Positions 37,038 through 46,517 of a stretch of DNA of 64,000 bases are shown piece after piece. Below the pieces are notes generated by a model. The model had not been told where the DNA came from. It searched no databases and saw only the letters and a program-made list of their open reading frames with translations. Origin of the DNA: Propioniciclava tarda. Its GTDB lineage: Bacteria > Actinomycetota > Actinomycetes > Propionibacteriales > Propionibacteriaceae. Made by a program: the position numbers and the translations under genes. Within the stretch, counting starts at the first letter, position 1, and every line of letters begins with the position of its first letter. The DNA lies in the NCBI RefSeq assembly GCF_900182665.1, contig NZ_FXTL01000013.1, forward strand, positions 1-64,000, given 5' to 3'.

Positions 37038-39416
37038 TCAGGCGCGGACAGGCTCCGGAGAGGCCAACAGGATCTCGGCGACCACGCCCCGCACCGGGGC
37101 GTCCAAGTCGAAGCCTTCCAGCACCATCATGCGACGCTCGAAGGACGGCTCGGCCGCCAGGGCGTCCCAGAGCCGTTCCTTGGCGACGACGTCGATGTCG
37201 GCCGTGAGGAGGAAGGCCTTGATGCGGTCGAGTTCCCGGTTGCCCGAATCCTGCCTCCCTCCCAGGCGCACGGCGGCGCCCGTCGCCGTGGCGACCGGGC
37301 CCAGCTCGACGAGCACGCTGCCGGACGCCTCGTCGAACGTCGACGCGAAGCCCTCGACTGATCGGACGCCGGCGCCGACGAACCGCACGGCGTACGAGCG
37401 GGTGGTCGGGACGACATCCAGCGCACCCTCGGCCGGGTGGATGGTGAAGGTGCGGTCGGCGTCCGACCACGACAGCCGCGTCCGGACGGACCGTGGCTGG
37501 AGCGCATCGTCGTCCTCGTACAGCTCGAAGGCGCCGTCGGCGCCGGCGAAGACGCTGACCTCGAAGGACGCGGGGTTCTCGACGCCGAGGGCGTCCGGGC
37601 CGCTCAAGGGGACGATGGCCCCCGCCTTGGCGAGCACCGGCAGGGTCTCGATCGGACGGTGCAGCCGGACGCGGCGTCCGCCCTCGTAGGCCAGGCCGCT
37701 GAAGAAGTCGATCCAACGGCCCTCGGGCAGCCAGGTCTCCACGGACGCGTACCGCGTGCGCGGGTCGGCCGCCGTGGTGATCGCGGCGACCAGGAACTCG
37801 GTGCCGAACAGGAAGGCGTTCCGCGACTCGTAGAAGGTCTCGCGGCGGGCGTCCACGTAATAGAGCGGCCGCACCAGCGGCTCGCCGGCCGTGTGTGCGC
37901 GCTCGTTCATGGTGTACAGGTACGGCAGCAGGCGATGGCGCAGCCGGAGGAACTCGGCCATGACCGAGCCGTTGACCTTGTCGAAGCGCCACGGCTCCTT
38001 GGTGGCGAAGGTGCTGGACGTCGAGTGCAACCGGTTGATCGGCGAGAACACGCCCAGCTGGAACCAGCGCGCCGTCAGCTCGGAGTCGCGGACGCCCCAC
38101 ATGTGGCCGCCGATGTCGTGGCTCCACCAGCCGTAGCCGATGTTCGCGGCCGTCGACGTGAAGTACGGCTGGAAGTCGAGCGACTCCCAGCTGGTAACCG
38201 TGTCGCCGGAGAACCCGATGGGGTAGCGGTGCGAGCCCGGACCCGCGTAGCGCGACAGCACCAGCGGACGCTTCCCGCCGCGCGCGTTGTCGAGGTAGTG
38301 GAAGTGGTTGAGCGCCCACAGCGGGTCGAGTCCGGGCTCGCGGGAGGCGAGCCCCTGCTGCCAGTCGATCCACCAGAAGTCGACGCCGGCGTCCTCCAAG
38401 GGGTGGTGCACCTCCTCGAGGTACGGGGCGATGAAGTCGGGGTCGCCGATGTCGAAGATCACGGGCTCCTCGGACGCCACGTCCACGCCGCGGCGGGCCG
38501 CGATGGCGGGGTAGGCGTCCTCGTGGCCGCGGACGCCGTCGGCCGGATGAACGTTCAACGTGACCGCCAGGCCGCGCCGGTGCAGGTCGTCCAGGAACGC
38601 GTTGGGGTTGGGGAAGAGGTCGGGGTTCCAGGTGTAGCCCGTCCAGCCCGAGCCATACTTGGGATCGATGTCGACCGGGTGCCAGTCCATGTCGATGACG
38701 GCCACCGAGAACGGCAGGTTCTCGGCCTCGAACTGGTCGAGCAGGGCCGCGTAGCTCTCCGCCGAGTACGCGTGATAGCGGCTCCACCAGTTGCCCAGCG
38801 CGTAGCGGGGCAGCAGGGGCGTCGGGCCGGTGAGCCGGTAGAAGTCGCGCAGGGCGCCCGCGTAGTCGGTGCCGTACGCGAAGAGGTAGAGGTCAATGTC
38901 GTTGGTCCGGCGAGCCACCCAGCCGTCGTCGGTGAGCGCCAGGGAGTGGCTGTCATCCAGCGGCGCAACGCCGACCGTGGCGGCGATCCCGGGTTCCAGG
39001 GCGCATGGCCCGTCCACCTCGTCCAAGGTGCGGGCGGTGCCGCCCAGGTTCAGCGGCACCTTCGAGTGGGGGTGCGGCGGCTCGTTGTACCGCCAGATCT
39101 GGTGATAGCTCTTGCCGCCGATCGGGGTGACCCTCAGCCCTCCGGTGCTGAACACGCCGCCGTCGTACTCGAGCGTCAGCCCGGCGGTCCGCAGCAGCAG
39201 GCCGTCCCCCTTCGCCGTCACGGTGAAGTCCGGCGTGGGGAAGTCGCGGTTCACCACCACCTGGGTCGCGCGGTCCTCGAAGGCGCCGGTCTCGGAGTAC
39301 TCCAGCCTGATCAGTCGGTCGGTCAGCACCGTGATCCGGTAGCGATCGCCTGTGATGACGGACGCCGCGGGCGCCAGTGGGCTGGTGGTCAGGGTCAGAC
39401 GAGGATCGATGGCCAT
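37038..39416 (-). CDS. GH31 family alpha-glucosidase
   Basis: This 792-residue glycoside hydrolase has an N-terminal beta-sandwich (1-200), a (beta/alpha)8 barrel with nucleophile D351 (FWWIDWQQG) and acid/base D405 (GFSGDTVTSW), and C-terminal beta domains. The extra C-terminal about 80 residues (after about 710) are less typical. No signal peptide, so intracellular. It cleaves alpha-linked glucosides or xylosides; the exact linkage cannot be read. ATG 39416 with TAGGAT 7 bases upstream fixes the start; longer in-frame starts are not family-like. Confidence 0.92.
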   Translation of the reverse strand: MAIDPRLTLTTSPLAPAASVITGDRYRITVLTDRLIRLEYSETGAFEDRATQVVVNRDFPTPDFTVTAKGDGLLLRTAGLTLEYDGGVFSTGGLRVTPIGGKSYHQIWRYNEPPHPHSKVPLNLGGTARTLDEVDGPCALEPGIAATVGVAPLDDSHSLALTDDGWVARRTNDIDLYLFAYGTDYAGALRDFYRLTGPTPLLPRYALGNWWSRYHAYSAESYAALLDQFEAENLPFSVAVIDMDWHPVDIDPKYGSGWTGYTWNPDLFPNPNAFLDDLHRRGLAVTLNVHPADGVRGHEDAYPAIAARRGVDVASEEPVIFDIGDPDFIAPYLEEVHHPLEDAGVDFWWIDWQQGLASREPGLDPLWALNHFHYLDNARGGKRPLVLSRYAGPGSHRYPIGFSGDTVTSWESLDFQPYFTSTAANIGYGWWSHDIGGHMWGVRDSELTARWFQLGVFSPINRLHSTSSTFATKEPWRFDKVNGSVMAEFLRLRHRLLPYLYTMNERAHTAGEPLVRPLYYVDARRETFYESRNAFLFGTEFLVAAITTAADPRTRYASVETWLPEGRWIDFFSGLAYEGGRRVRLHRPIETLPVLAKAGAIVPLSGPDALGVENPASFEVSVFAGADGAFELYEDDDALQPRSVRTRLSWSDADRTFTIHPAEGALDVVPTTRSYAVRFVGAGVRSVEGFASTFDEASGSVLVELGPVATATGAAVRLGGRQDSGNRELDRIKAFLLTADIDVVAKERLWDALAAEPSFERRMMVLEGFDLDAPVRGVVAEILLASPEPVRA

Positions 39417-39423
39417 GAAGGTG

Positions 39424-39429
39424 ATCCTA
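39424..39429 (-). promoter_or_regulatory. -10 hexamer of leaderless promoter (GH31)
   Basis: TAGGAT on the minus strand, 7 bases before ATG 39416. Confidence 0.5.
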
Positions 39430-39693
39430 GGCCGGACCTCGGCCGCCCGGCAGGGCCGCCGCGGCGGCGTCCGGCTGCCTGGCAGGCCTCGGTCCGGGCA
39501 ACGTAACCAATCAGCGGCAGGCTCGGCGGCGTCCGGGTAACGGATGGGCGAACGACGCGAAACGCCCGGCGTGGCGCGTGAAGTCGACGCCGCGTCGCTG
39601 CTTACCGTGAGGACAGGGACGCCGAAGCGTCGGCGTCCAGGAGTGTTCGACAGTGAGGCCGATTCGCCTCGGCCCTGGCAACGAAGGACCGAC

Positions 39694-41085
39694 GTGCTCG
39701 ACACCGACCAGACCTCCCACCACACCGCATCGCCGACCGCGCGGGTCGACGTCGACCAATTCGGCTTGTCAAGGGCGGATTCGTCCGCGGCGACCGATCA
39801 GAAGGTGTACGTGATCGACACGTCCGTCCTGCTGTCGGATCCGCACGCGTTGCGGCACTTCGCCGAACACGAGGTCGTCCTGCCCTTGGTCGTCATCAAC
39901 GAGTTGGAGGCGAAGCGGCACCACGCGGAGCTCGGACACGCCGCGCGCGTCGTGCTGCGCTACCTGGACGATCTGCGCGTGCGGTTCGGACGCCTCGACC
40001 AGCCCGTCCCGGTCAACGAGCTAGAGGGCTCGGTGCGGGTCGAGCTGAACCACACCGACCCGGAGGTGCTGCCGCCCGGCTTCCGGCTCGGCGACAACGA
40101 CTCCCGCATCCTGGCGGTGGCGCTGAACTACCGCGCCGAGGGTCGCCAGGTCGTGCTGGTCAGCAAGGACCTGCCGCTCCGCGTCAAGGCGGCGTCCGTC
40201 GGGCTGCCGGCCGAGGAGTACAAGCACGAGCAGGCGCCCGACACCGGCTGGTCCGGGATGGCCGAGATCGACCTGGCACCGCACGAGATCGACGGGCTCT
40301 ACGCCGACCACTCGCTGGCGTCCGAGCTGACCGACGACCTGCCCTGCCACACCGGCGTCATCGTCCGCGGCGGCGGGTCGAGCGCGCTCACGCGGCTCCA
40401 TCCCGACGGCGTCCTGCGGCTCATCAAGTCCGATCGGGACGTCTTCGGACTGCACGGCCGTTCGGCCGAGCAGCGGGTGGCCTTGGACCTGCTGCTGGAC
40501 CCGTCGGTCGGCATCGTGTCGTTGGGCGGCCGGGCGGGGACGGGCAAGTCGGCCCTGGCGCTGGCGTCCGGTCTGGAATGCGTCATGGAACGCGGCGCCC
40601 ACGACCGGGTCATCGTGTTCCGCCCGTTGTACGCCGTCGGCGGCCAAGAGTTGGGCTTCCTGCCCGGCGATGCCGAGCAAAAGATGTCGCCGTGGGGCCA
40701 GGCCGTCTACGACACGCTGGGCTCGATCGTGCACAAGCACGTCCTGGACGAGATCGACGGCCGGGGCCTGCTCGAGGTGCTGCCCTTGACGCATATCCGG
40801 GGCCGCTCGCTGCACAACGCGTACGTGATCGTCGACGAGGCGCAGTCGCTGGAGCGCAACGTCCTGCTCACCGTCTTGTCGCGCATCGGCCAGAACTCCA
40901 AGGTCGTGCTGACCCACGACGTCGCTCAGCGTGACAACCTGAGGGTCGGACGCCACGACGGCGTCGCCGCGGTCGTCGAGCGGCTCAAGGGCAACCCCCT
41001 GTTCGCCCACGTCACGCTGACGCGTCCGGAGCGGTCGCCGATCGCGGCGCTGGTCACGGACCTGCTCGAGGAATCGGGCTTCTAG
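39694..41085 (+). CDS. phoH2: PhoH2-type PIN-PhoH ATPase
   Basis: This 463-residue protein has an N-terminal PIN domain ([13 protein letters not shown] with D42, [25 protein letters not shown]) and a C-terminal PhoH domain with Walker [14 protein letters not shown] (K285) and Walker [14 protein letters not shown]. In mycobacteria PhoH2 (Rv1095) is an RNA helicase/RNase. GTG 39694 is chosen from AAGGA 6 bases upstream rather than the frame opening at 39544. No PhoAT-like antitoxin frame was found upstream. Convergent with the next gene, overlapping it by 4 bases. Confidence 0.92.
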   Translation: MLDTDQTSHHTASPTARVDVDQFGLSRADSSAATDQKVYVIDTSVLLSDPHALRHFAEHEVVLPLVVINELEAKRHHAELGHAARVVLRYLDDLRVRFGRLDQPVPVNELEGSVRVELNHTDPEVLPPGFRLGDNDSRILAVALNYRAEGRQVVLVSKDLPLRVKAASVGLPAEEYKHEQAPDTGWSGMAEIDLAPHEIDGLYADHSLASELTDDLPCHTGVIVRGGGSSALTRLHPDGVLRLIKSDRDVFGLHGRSAEQRVALDLLLDPSVGIVSLGGRAGTGKSALALASGLECVMERGAHDRVIVFRPLYAVGGQELGFLPGDAEQKMSPWGQAVYDTLGSIVHKHVLDEIDGRGLLEVLPLTHIRGRSLHNAYVIVDEAQSLERNVLLTVLSRIGQNSKVVLTHDVAQRDNLRVGRHDGVAAVVERLKGNPLFAHVTLTRPERSPIAALVTDLLEESGF

Positions 41086-41720
41086 ACGGACGCGCGGTAC
41101 AGCGCGTAGTCGAAGCGGCGCCCCTCGCGCTCGATCGGAACGATGATCTCGGACGCCTCGGCGACCAGGCGGGACAGGGTCGCCAGCAGCTCCGGCGAGG
41201 GCTCCTCGCACCAGATCAGCAGGACGCCTCCCGGCGCGAGTCGCGCCAGGAACGTCGCCAGCAACTCGGCCGAGTAGACGCGCTCGTTGTGGTCGTGGAT
41301 GAGGAAGCTGGGGCCGTTGTCGACGTCGAGCAGGATGCCGTCCCAGGGGCCGGGCTGCGAGCGGATCCAGTCGGCGATGTCGCCGGCGTGGAGCCTCACT
41401 CGCTGATCGGACGCCACCCGGCCCAGCTGCTCGGTCACGCCGGCCCGCGCCCAGGCGATCAGCGGCTCAGCCAGTTCGACAACGTCCAGGTGGAGCGTGC
41501 CCCGGTCGAGCAGGCGGGCAGCCGTGTAGCCCAGCCCCAGGCCGCCGACGAGGACGCGGCCGAGCGGTGCGGCGTCCGCCAAGGCGATCTCGGACGTGAC
41601 CTCCCGGGAGTCCATGGCGAAGACGCCGTTGACGATCAACTCGATCGCGTCCCCGCGGCGACGCAGCGCGACCTCGCCTTGCGGCGTACCGGCACGGGCG
41701 ATGGTTTCGAGAGTCTCCAC
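41082..41720 (-). CDS. Spermidine synthase-like methyltransferase-fold protein
   Basis: This 212-residue protein has the spermidine synthase fold ([56 protein letters not shown]). The catalytic aspartate region is present as LLDVDNG, but the protein is shorter than SpeE (about 280) and lacks its N-terminal beta sheet. It may not make polyamines. Start GTG 41720. Confidence 0.7.
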   Translation of the reverse strand: METLETIARAGTPQGEVALRRRGDAIELIVNGVFAMDSREVTSEIALADAAPLGRVLVGGLGLGYTAARLLDRGTLHLDVVELAEPLIAWARAGVTEQLGRVASDQRVRLHAGDIADWIRSQPGPWDGILLDVDNGPSFLIHDHNERVYSAELLATFLARLAPGGVLLIWCEEPSPELLATLSRLVAEASEIIVPIEREGRRFDYALYRASV

Positions 41721-41743
41721 GGCTCCATGGAATCATGGCGGCC

Positions 41744-42298
41744 ATGGCCAGAACCCGACCCAACCCGCCGGTCATCCACATGATCGTCGCCATCGTCGTC
41801 GTCCTGGCCCCCGCCCTGCTGGCGGTGGCCTGGTTCCAGCGCGTCCCGGACGCCCCGGTCGCGAAGGTCGACCCGGCCCCCGTCATCGCCGCGGCCCAGG
41901 CGGCGCAGTTCCCGATCGCGGTCCCCAGCAAGCTGCCCGAGGGCTGGGTCTGCACCCGCGCCCGCTGGACGCCCCTGGGCAAGCCGGGCGTGTCCGGCGC
42001 GTACGCGGCCGGCAACACCGCCGGGCTGGGCTACCTCTCGCCCGATCGCGTCTACGTCGCCGTCGATCAGTCGGACGCCGCCCCCGAGGTCCTGATCAGC
42101 GACGTCACGCGCCGGGGGCGTCCGGACGGAACGTCGTCGCTGGGCGAGCGAACCTGGACGCGCTACGTCTCCGACGACGGCAGGACGCGCGCGCTCGCGC
42201 TGATCTCGGACGGCCGCGTGACCATCGTCAGCGCCGACACCGGCTATCCGGCGATCGAGGCCTTCGCCACGACCCTGACGTGGTCGGGGCAGGCGTAA
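41744..42298 (+). CDS. DUF4245 membrane-anchored protein
   Basis: This 184-residue protein has one N-terminal helix (VIHMIVAIVVVLAPALLAVAWF) and an extracytoplasmic domain typical of DUF4245 (PSKLPEGWVCTRARW ... GTSSLGERTWTRYVSDDGRTRALAL). Position near phoH2 and xseBA matches M. tuberculosis Rv1100. Function unknown. ATG 41744 follows AATCAT + GGCGGCC, as with the HAD gene; ATG 41735 is the alternative. Confidence 0.8.
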   Translation: MARTRPNPPVIHMIVAIVVVLAPALLAVAWFQRVPDAPVAKVDPAPVIAAAQAAQFPIAVPSKLPEGWVCTRARWTPLGKPGVSGAYAAGNTAGLGYLSPDRVYVAVDQSDAAPEVLISDVTRRGRPDGTSSLGERTWTRYVSDDGRTRALALISDGRVTIVSADTGYPAIEAFATTLTWSGQA

Positions 42299-42312
42299 CC
42301 GTCGCCGACCGG

Positions 42313-42318
42313 TACCTT
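42313..42318 (+). promoter_or_regulatory. -10 hexamer of near-leaderless promoter (FprA-like)
   Basis: TACCTT, 8 bases before ATG 42327; no Shine-Dalgarno sequence. Confidence 0.4.
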
Positions 42319-42326
42319 TGACGACC

Positions 42327-43652
42327 ATGAGTGAGGAGTCGAGGCCCAGCTACCGCATCGCGATCGTCGGTGGGGGTGCGGCGGGCCTGGCAACGGCGGC
42401 CGAACTGCTGGAGCGCGCCCCGGGGCGCGTCAGGATGGACATCTTCGACCGGCGTCCGGTGCCGTTCGGGCTGATCCGGTACGGCGTCGCCCCTGATCAC
42501 GCCGCCGGTCGCCAGCTCATCGAGAAGCGCGCGGCGGTCTTCGACGACCCCGGCGTCCGGTTCCTGGGGGCGGTGGACTTCAACCGGGACCTGCAGCGCG
42601 ACGACCTGCTGTCGTCGTTCGACGCCGTGGTCTACGCGACCGGGGCCGCAGCGGATCGGCTGCTCGACATCCCGGGGGAGAGCCTGGCCGGCGTCCGCTC
42701 GGGGCGATCCTTTGCCGAATGGTGCACGGGCGCCCCGGGGGTGCCTGGCTTCGACCTGACCGGGGTCACCAGCGTCGCGATCGTGGGCCTGGGTGACGTC
42801 GCGATCGACCTCGCCCGCTTGCTGCTCAAGAAGCCGGCCGAGTTCGCAGACACCGACATGCCGCGCGACGTCCTGGAGCACCTGACGAGCCATCGGGTGC
42901 GGGAGGTGTCGATCCTGGTGCGGCGCGGTCCCGGAGACTGCCAGCTCAAGTCTCGCGATCTGGCCGAGTTGCTGAACCTGCCGGACGTGGCCGTCCGGTT
43001 CGACAAGGCCGCGCTGAACGTGGACGAGGCGCACCTCTCGCAGAAGGCCCAGGACGCGCTGCCCATCTGGCGCGCCGCCGCCGAGCGCGAGGTCCACGGG
43101 GCGCGGGCGCGGCTGCGGATTCGCTTCTGGACCCGCGCACTGGAGCTACGCGGGCGCGAGGCCCTCGATGGCCTGCGGATCGAGAAGACCCATCTCGACA
43201 AGGCCGGACGCCTCGTCTCGGCCGGGTCCGAGGACATGATTCCGGCGCAGTTGCTGCTGCGGGCGACCGGAGCACGCGGGCTGCCGCTGGACCGCGTCCC
43301 CTTCGACGCCCGCACCGGCACCATCCCGACCGTCGACCATCGCGTGGTCGATTCCACGGGAACCGTCCAGCCGGGCGAGTACGCCGCCGGTTGGATCGCG
43401 AACGGCTGGGTCGGCGGATTCGGCACCCAGAACCGCGACGGCGCCGCGGTCGCCGAGCGGATCCTCGCCGACCTCGACCGCCACGCGGGCTCGATCGACG
43501 GGGTGCTGCAGGCGAGGGGCGTCCGGCCCATCGGGATCGACGGCTGGCGTCGGGTCGAGCAGGCCGAGCAGGCGCTCGGTGCTGCCGAGGGCCGCGAGCG
43601 GATCAAGCTGTCCGATCCGGCCGAGCTCCTGGCCATCGCTCGCGGGGAGTGA
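42327..43652 (+). CDS. Ferredoxin/adrenodoxin-type NADP reductase (FprA-like)
   Basis: This 441-residue flavoprotein has an FAD-binding fold IAIVGGGAAGLATAAELL, the family signature PVPFGLIRYGVAPDH, an NADP-binding fold VAIVGLGDVAIDLARLLL and the C-terminal AAGWIANGWVGGFGTQNRDGAAVAERI. It passes electrons between NADPH and ferredoxin. It is most like mycobacterial FprA rather than plant-type FNR. No ferredoxin gene is adjacent. Confidence 0.92.
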   Translation: MSEESRPSYRIAIVGGGAAGLATAAELLERAPGRVRMDIFDRRPVPFGLIRYGVAPDHAAGRQLIEKRAAVFDDPGVRFLGAVDFNRDLQRDDLLSSFDAVVYATGAAADRLLDIPGESLAGVRSGRSFAEWCTGAPGVPGFDLTGVTSVAIVGLGDVAIDLARLLLKKPAEFADTDMPRDVLEHLTSHRVREVSILVRRGPGDCQLKSRDLAELLNLPDVAVRFDKAALNVDEAHLSQKAQDALPIWRAAAEREVHGARARLRIRFWTRALELRGREALDGLRIEKTHLDKAGRLVSAGSEDMIPAQLLLRATGARGLPLDRVPFDARTGTIPTVDHRVVDSTGTVQPGEYAAGWIANGWVGGFGTQNRDGAAVAERILADLDRHAGSIDGVLQARGVRPIGIDGWRRVEQAEQALGAAEGRERIKLSDPAELLAIARGE

Positions 43653-43799
43653 CCAGGGACCGACACCAGGGGGAGCGCACACCGTCGCTCGTCTCCAGCG
43701 CATCCATCCCGTTCAGCCACCTCGTTCTGCAAAGTCATCCGGCTGTGCGGCCAGCTTCACTCAGCCTTCGGGGTTCCAGGTCACCTGGGTGAGGTGCAT

Positions 43800-43817
43800 C
43801 CCAGCCAGGCGGCTGGG
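43800..43817 (-). terminator. Hairpin downstream of xseB
   Basis: CCCAGCC-AGGC-GGCTGGG, a 7-bp perfect stem 22 bases after the xseB stop, between convergent xseB and the reductase gene. The rest of this 187-base gap shows nothing recognisable. Confidence 0.45.
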
Positions 43818-43839
43818 GTGACCGGGTCGGACCTCGACG

Positions 43840-44052
43840 TCAGCCCGCCTGCACCGACTTCGCGCGCTCGATGGTCGCGCGCGCACCGTCCAGCCAGCGC
43901 TGGCAGATCGCGGCGAGGACCTCGCCCCGCTCCCACAGGCGCATCGCCTCGGACAGCGGGACGCTTCCCGATTCGAGCTCCCGGACCACCCCGACGAGCT
44001 GGTCGCGGGCCTCTTCGTAGGACAGCTCGGTTGCTTGCTTGGGTGTGCTCAT
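43840..44052 (-). CDS. xseB: Exodeoxyribonuclease VII small subunit
   Basis: This 70-residue helical protein has the XseB pattern LSYEEARDQLVGVVRELESGSVPLSEAMRLWERGE. It overlaps xseA by 4 bases (ATGA) and has GAGGAG upstream, so the subunits are coupled. Together they degrade single-stranded DNA. Confidence 0.95.
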   Translation of the reverse strand: MSTPKQATELSYEEARDQLVGVVRELESGSVPLSEAMRLWERGEVLAAICQRWLDGARATIERAKSVQAG

Positions 44053-45296
44053 GGCTCCTCGTTCTCATCTGAGGGTTGGTCGGCGGGCTCGACATCGATG
44101 ACGGCCGCGGCGATCTCGCCGTCGAGCAGGCGGGCCACGATCGTCTCGTCGGGCATCACGTCGGTGACCGACGTGATCGTCACGCCGTCGGCGGTGGACA
44201 GGATCGCGTAACCGCGCTGCAGCGTCGCCTGGGGGGACAACGCCCGCACGCGCGCGATCGTGTGGGTCAGCGTGTCGGCTTCGCCGTCCAGACGGACGCC
44301 GATGGCGCGGCCGAGGCGTCCGGCCAGGTCGTGGAGCCGCTGGGCGGCGATGTCGATGGTCGCGGACGGATCGCGCAGCACCGGACGCGAGCGGAGGGCG
44401 TCCAGCTGGCGCTGCTCGGAGGCGAGGCGTCCGAGGATCGCCTGCTCGCTCCGGAGGCGGGCCTGGGCCACGCGCTCGGCCTCGGCCGCGGCGTCCGGGA
44501 CGACGCGCTTGGCGGCGTCCGTCGGGGTGGAGGCCCGGACGTCCGCGACCAGGTCGAGGATCGGGGTGTCGGTCTCGTGGCCGATCGCCGAGACGACGGG
44601 CGTCCGGGCGGCGAAGACGGCGCGGGCGAGGCCGGCGTCCGAGAAGGGCAGCAGGTCTTCCAACGAGCCGCCGCCGCGAGCGATGACGATGACGTCGACC
44701 TCGGGGTGCTTGTCGAGGACGGCGACGGCGTCGGCAACGTCGAGCGCGCAGTTGGCGCCCTGCATGAGGGCGTAGCGGATCTCGAACACGGCGGCCGGCC
44801 AGCGGCGGCGCACGTTCTCGATCACGTCGCGCTCGGCCGCGGACGCCTCGGCGGTGACGAGCCCGATGCGCCGCGGCAGGAAGGGCAGCGGCTTCTTCAG
44901 CTCGGATGCGAACAGTCCCTCGGCCTGCAGCGCGCGCTTCGTCTGTTCGAGGTGGGCGAGCAGCCGCCCCTCTCCGGACGGCCGGATGTCGCGGCACTCG
45001 AACGTCAGCGACCCCGACCGGGACCACAGCGTCGGACGCACCCAGGCGGTCACGACCTGGCCCTCGACCAACGGACCGGCGGCGTCCAGGACGGCGGTGG
45101 TGGTCGAGATCTTGACGCTGACCTCGGCCAGTTTGTCGCGCAGCGTCAGGAACTGGGTGACTTGTCCGGCGCGGCGGGTCAGCTGGATCACCTGGCCTTC
45201 GACCCAGATGGCGCCGGTGCGTTCCACGTAGTCCTTGAGCGCATTGACGACCACCCGCAGGGGCTGCGGCTGCTCGGGCGAGGACTCCAGGGGCAC
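44049..45296 (-). CDS. xseA: Exodeoxyribonuclease VII large subunit
   Basis: This 415-residue protein has an N-terminal OB fold (about 15-110, [16 protein letters not shown]), a nuclease core with [68 protein letters not shown], and a helical C-terminal part. Length is normal. The GTG start at 45296 ([10 protein letters not shown]) is fixed by TAGGCT 7 bases upstream. Divergent from ispH. Confidence 0.95.
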   Translation of the reverse strand: MPLESSPEQPQPLRVVVNALKDYVERTGAIWVEGQVIQLTRRAGQVTQFLTLRDKLAEVSVKISTTTAVLDAAGPLVEGQVVTAWVRPTLWSRSGSLTFECRDIRPSGEGRLLAHLEQTKRALQAEGLFASELKKPLPFLPRRIGLVTAEASAAERDVIENVRRRWPAAVFEIRYALMQGANCALDVADAVAVLDKHPEVDVIVIARGGGSLEDLLPFSDAGLARAVFAARTPVVSAIGHETDTPILDLVADVRASTPTDAAKRVVPDAAAEAERVAQARLRSEQAILGRLASEQRQLDALRSRPVLRDPSATIDIAAQRLHDLAGRLGRAIGVRLDGEADTLTHTIARVRALSPQATLQRGYAILSTADGVTITSVTDVMPDETIVARLLDGEIAAAVIDVEPADQPSDENEEP

Positions 45297-45303
45297 GGAC
45301 GCC

Positions 45304-45309
45304 AGCCTA
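45304..45309 (-). promoter_or_regulatory. -10 hexamer of leaderless promoter (xseA)
   Basis: TAGGCT on the minus strand, 7 bases before GTG 45296. The 7-base spacer GGCGTCC is itself a copy of the window-wide motif. Confidence 0.55.
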
Positions 45310-45340
45310 GGGCGTCCGTCTGGCAGTTCGTCCGCCGACC

Positions 45341-45346
45341 TAGACT
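45341..45346 (+). promoter_or_regulatory. -10 hexamer of leaderless promoter (ispH)
   Basis: TAGACT, 7 bases before ATG 45354; divergent from the xseA promoter 32 bases away. Confidence 0.55.
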
Positions 45347-45353
45347 GGCCCGC

Positions 45354-46289
45354 ATGACCGAGAAGAGTGTGGTGCTGGCGGCACCCCGGGGCTACTGCGC
45401 GGGCGTCGACCGGGCCGTCACGACCGTCGAACTGGCGCTGCAGAAGTACGGGACGCCCGTTTACGTGCGCAAGCAGATCGTCCACAACAAGCACGTCGTG
45501 GAGGACTTCGAGGCCAAGGGCGCCATCTTCGTCGATGAACTGGACGAGGTGCCCGAGGGCGCCACGGTGGTCTTCTCGGCCCACGGCGTCGCGCCGAGCG
45601 TCCACGCGGACGCCGCGGCCCGCCGGCTGACCACCATCGACGCGACCTGCCCGCTGGTGACGCGCGTCCACACCGAGGCCAAGAAGTTCGCAGCCCAGGG
45701 CGTCGACATCGTGCTGATCGGGCACGCCGGTCACGAAGAGGTCGAGGGCACCACCGGCGAGGCGCCGGATGCCATCACCGTCGTCGAGAAGCCCGAGGAC
45801 GTCGACACGCTCGTCGTGAAGGATCCGTCCAAGGTGACGTTCTTGACGCAAACCACCCTGAGCGTGGACGAGACCGCAGAGACCATCGCGAAGATCCGCA
45901 AGAAGTTCCCGCTCCTGACCGACCGGTCGCGCGACGACATCTGCTACGCCACCCAGAACCGGCAGGCGGCCGTCAAGCACATTGCCGAGGGCGCTGACCT
46001 GGTGATCGTCGTCGGGTCGGCCAACTCGTCCAACTCCGTGCGGCTCGTCGAGGTCGCGCGCGAAGCCGGCGCCAAGGACGCGCGCCGCGTCGACAACGCG
46101 TCCGAGATCGATCCGGCCTGGCTGGCGGGCGTCTCGCGGGTCGGCATCACGAGCGGGGCGTCCGTGCCGGAATCGCTGGTCCAGGGCGTGTGCGCGTTCC
46201 TCGAGGCCCACGGCTTCCCGCCTGCGGTCGAGGACGTGCTGATAGAGGAGAAGACCTCCTTCGGGCTGCCGCGGGAGATCCGCGACTGA
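45354..46289 (+). CDS. ispH: 4-Hydroxy-3-methylbut-2-enyl diphosphate reductase
   Basis: This 311-residue [4Fe-4S] enzyme carries out the last step of the MEP pathway, making IPP and DMAPP. Cluster cysteines are C15 ([11 protein letters not shown]), C99 ([12 protein letters not shown]) and C197 ([11 protein letters not shown]). The substrate loop [12 protein letters not shown] and NSSNSVRL are present. Its partner location next to xseA matches mycobacterial lytB2. Confidence 0.96.
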   Translation: MTEKSVVLAAPRGYCAGVDRAVTTVELALQKYGTPVYVRKQIVHNKHVVEDFEAKGAIFVDELDEVPEGATVVFSAHGVAPSVHADAAARRLTTIDATCPLVTRVHTEAKKFAAQGVDIVLIGHAGHEEVEGTTGEAPDAITVVEKPEDVDTLVVKDPSKVTFLTQTTLSVDETAETIAKIRKKFPLLTDRSRDDICYATQNRQAAVKHIAEGADLVIVVGSANSSNSVRLVEVAREAGAKDARRVDNASEIDPAWLAGVSRVGITSGASVPESLVQGVCAFLEAHGFPPAVEDVLIEEKTSFGLPREIRD

Positions 46290-46355
46290 CCACGTTGCAC
46301 CGCTGAGGCGGGTCGGGTCACGCGCCCGCGGCACCCCGTCACGGTTGGGTTTGCG

Positions 46356-46368
46356 CCCCGATAGGGGT
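46356..46368. repeat. CCCCGATAGGGGT hairpin shared with the IS110 end
   Basis: A 4-bp CCCC/GGGG stem with GATA loop followed by TCAC, in the 228-base gap between ispH and the UMF1 transporter. The same 13-mer occurs on the minus strand at the IS110 end (959-971). Otherwise the gap holds only the transporter's promoter. Confidence 0.4.
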
Positions 46369-46505
46369 CACGACGTGGCATGGATGGCCGGTTCCGTCCG
46401 CCGTCGGCGTCCTGGAACGGACGCCTCGTCGACCCGGCTTGAACTCCGGCGAGACGTGGCGTCGGCCGATCCTCGCGTCGTCTATCCAGCGTCACCTTCG
46501 GCTAC

Positions 46506-46511
46506 TACCCT
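46506..46511 (+). promoter_or_regulatory. -10 hexamer of leaderless promoter (UMF1 transporter)
   Basis: TACCCT, 6 bases before GTG 46518. Confidence 0.45.
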
Positions 46512-46517
46512 TCGCCT

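Noticed and set aside
39417-39693. PhoAT-like antitoxin gene upstream of phoH2
   Set aside because: No separate reading frame with start and ribosome binding site overlaps the phoH2 start; only the in-frame extension of phoH2 itself is open.
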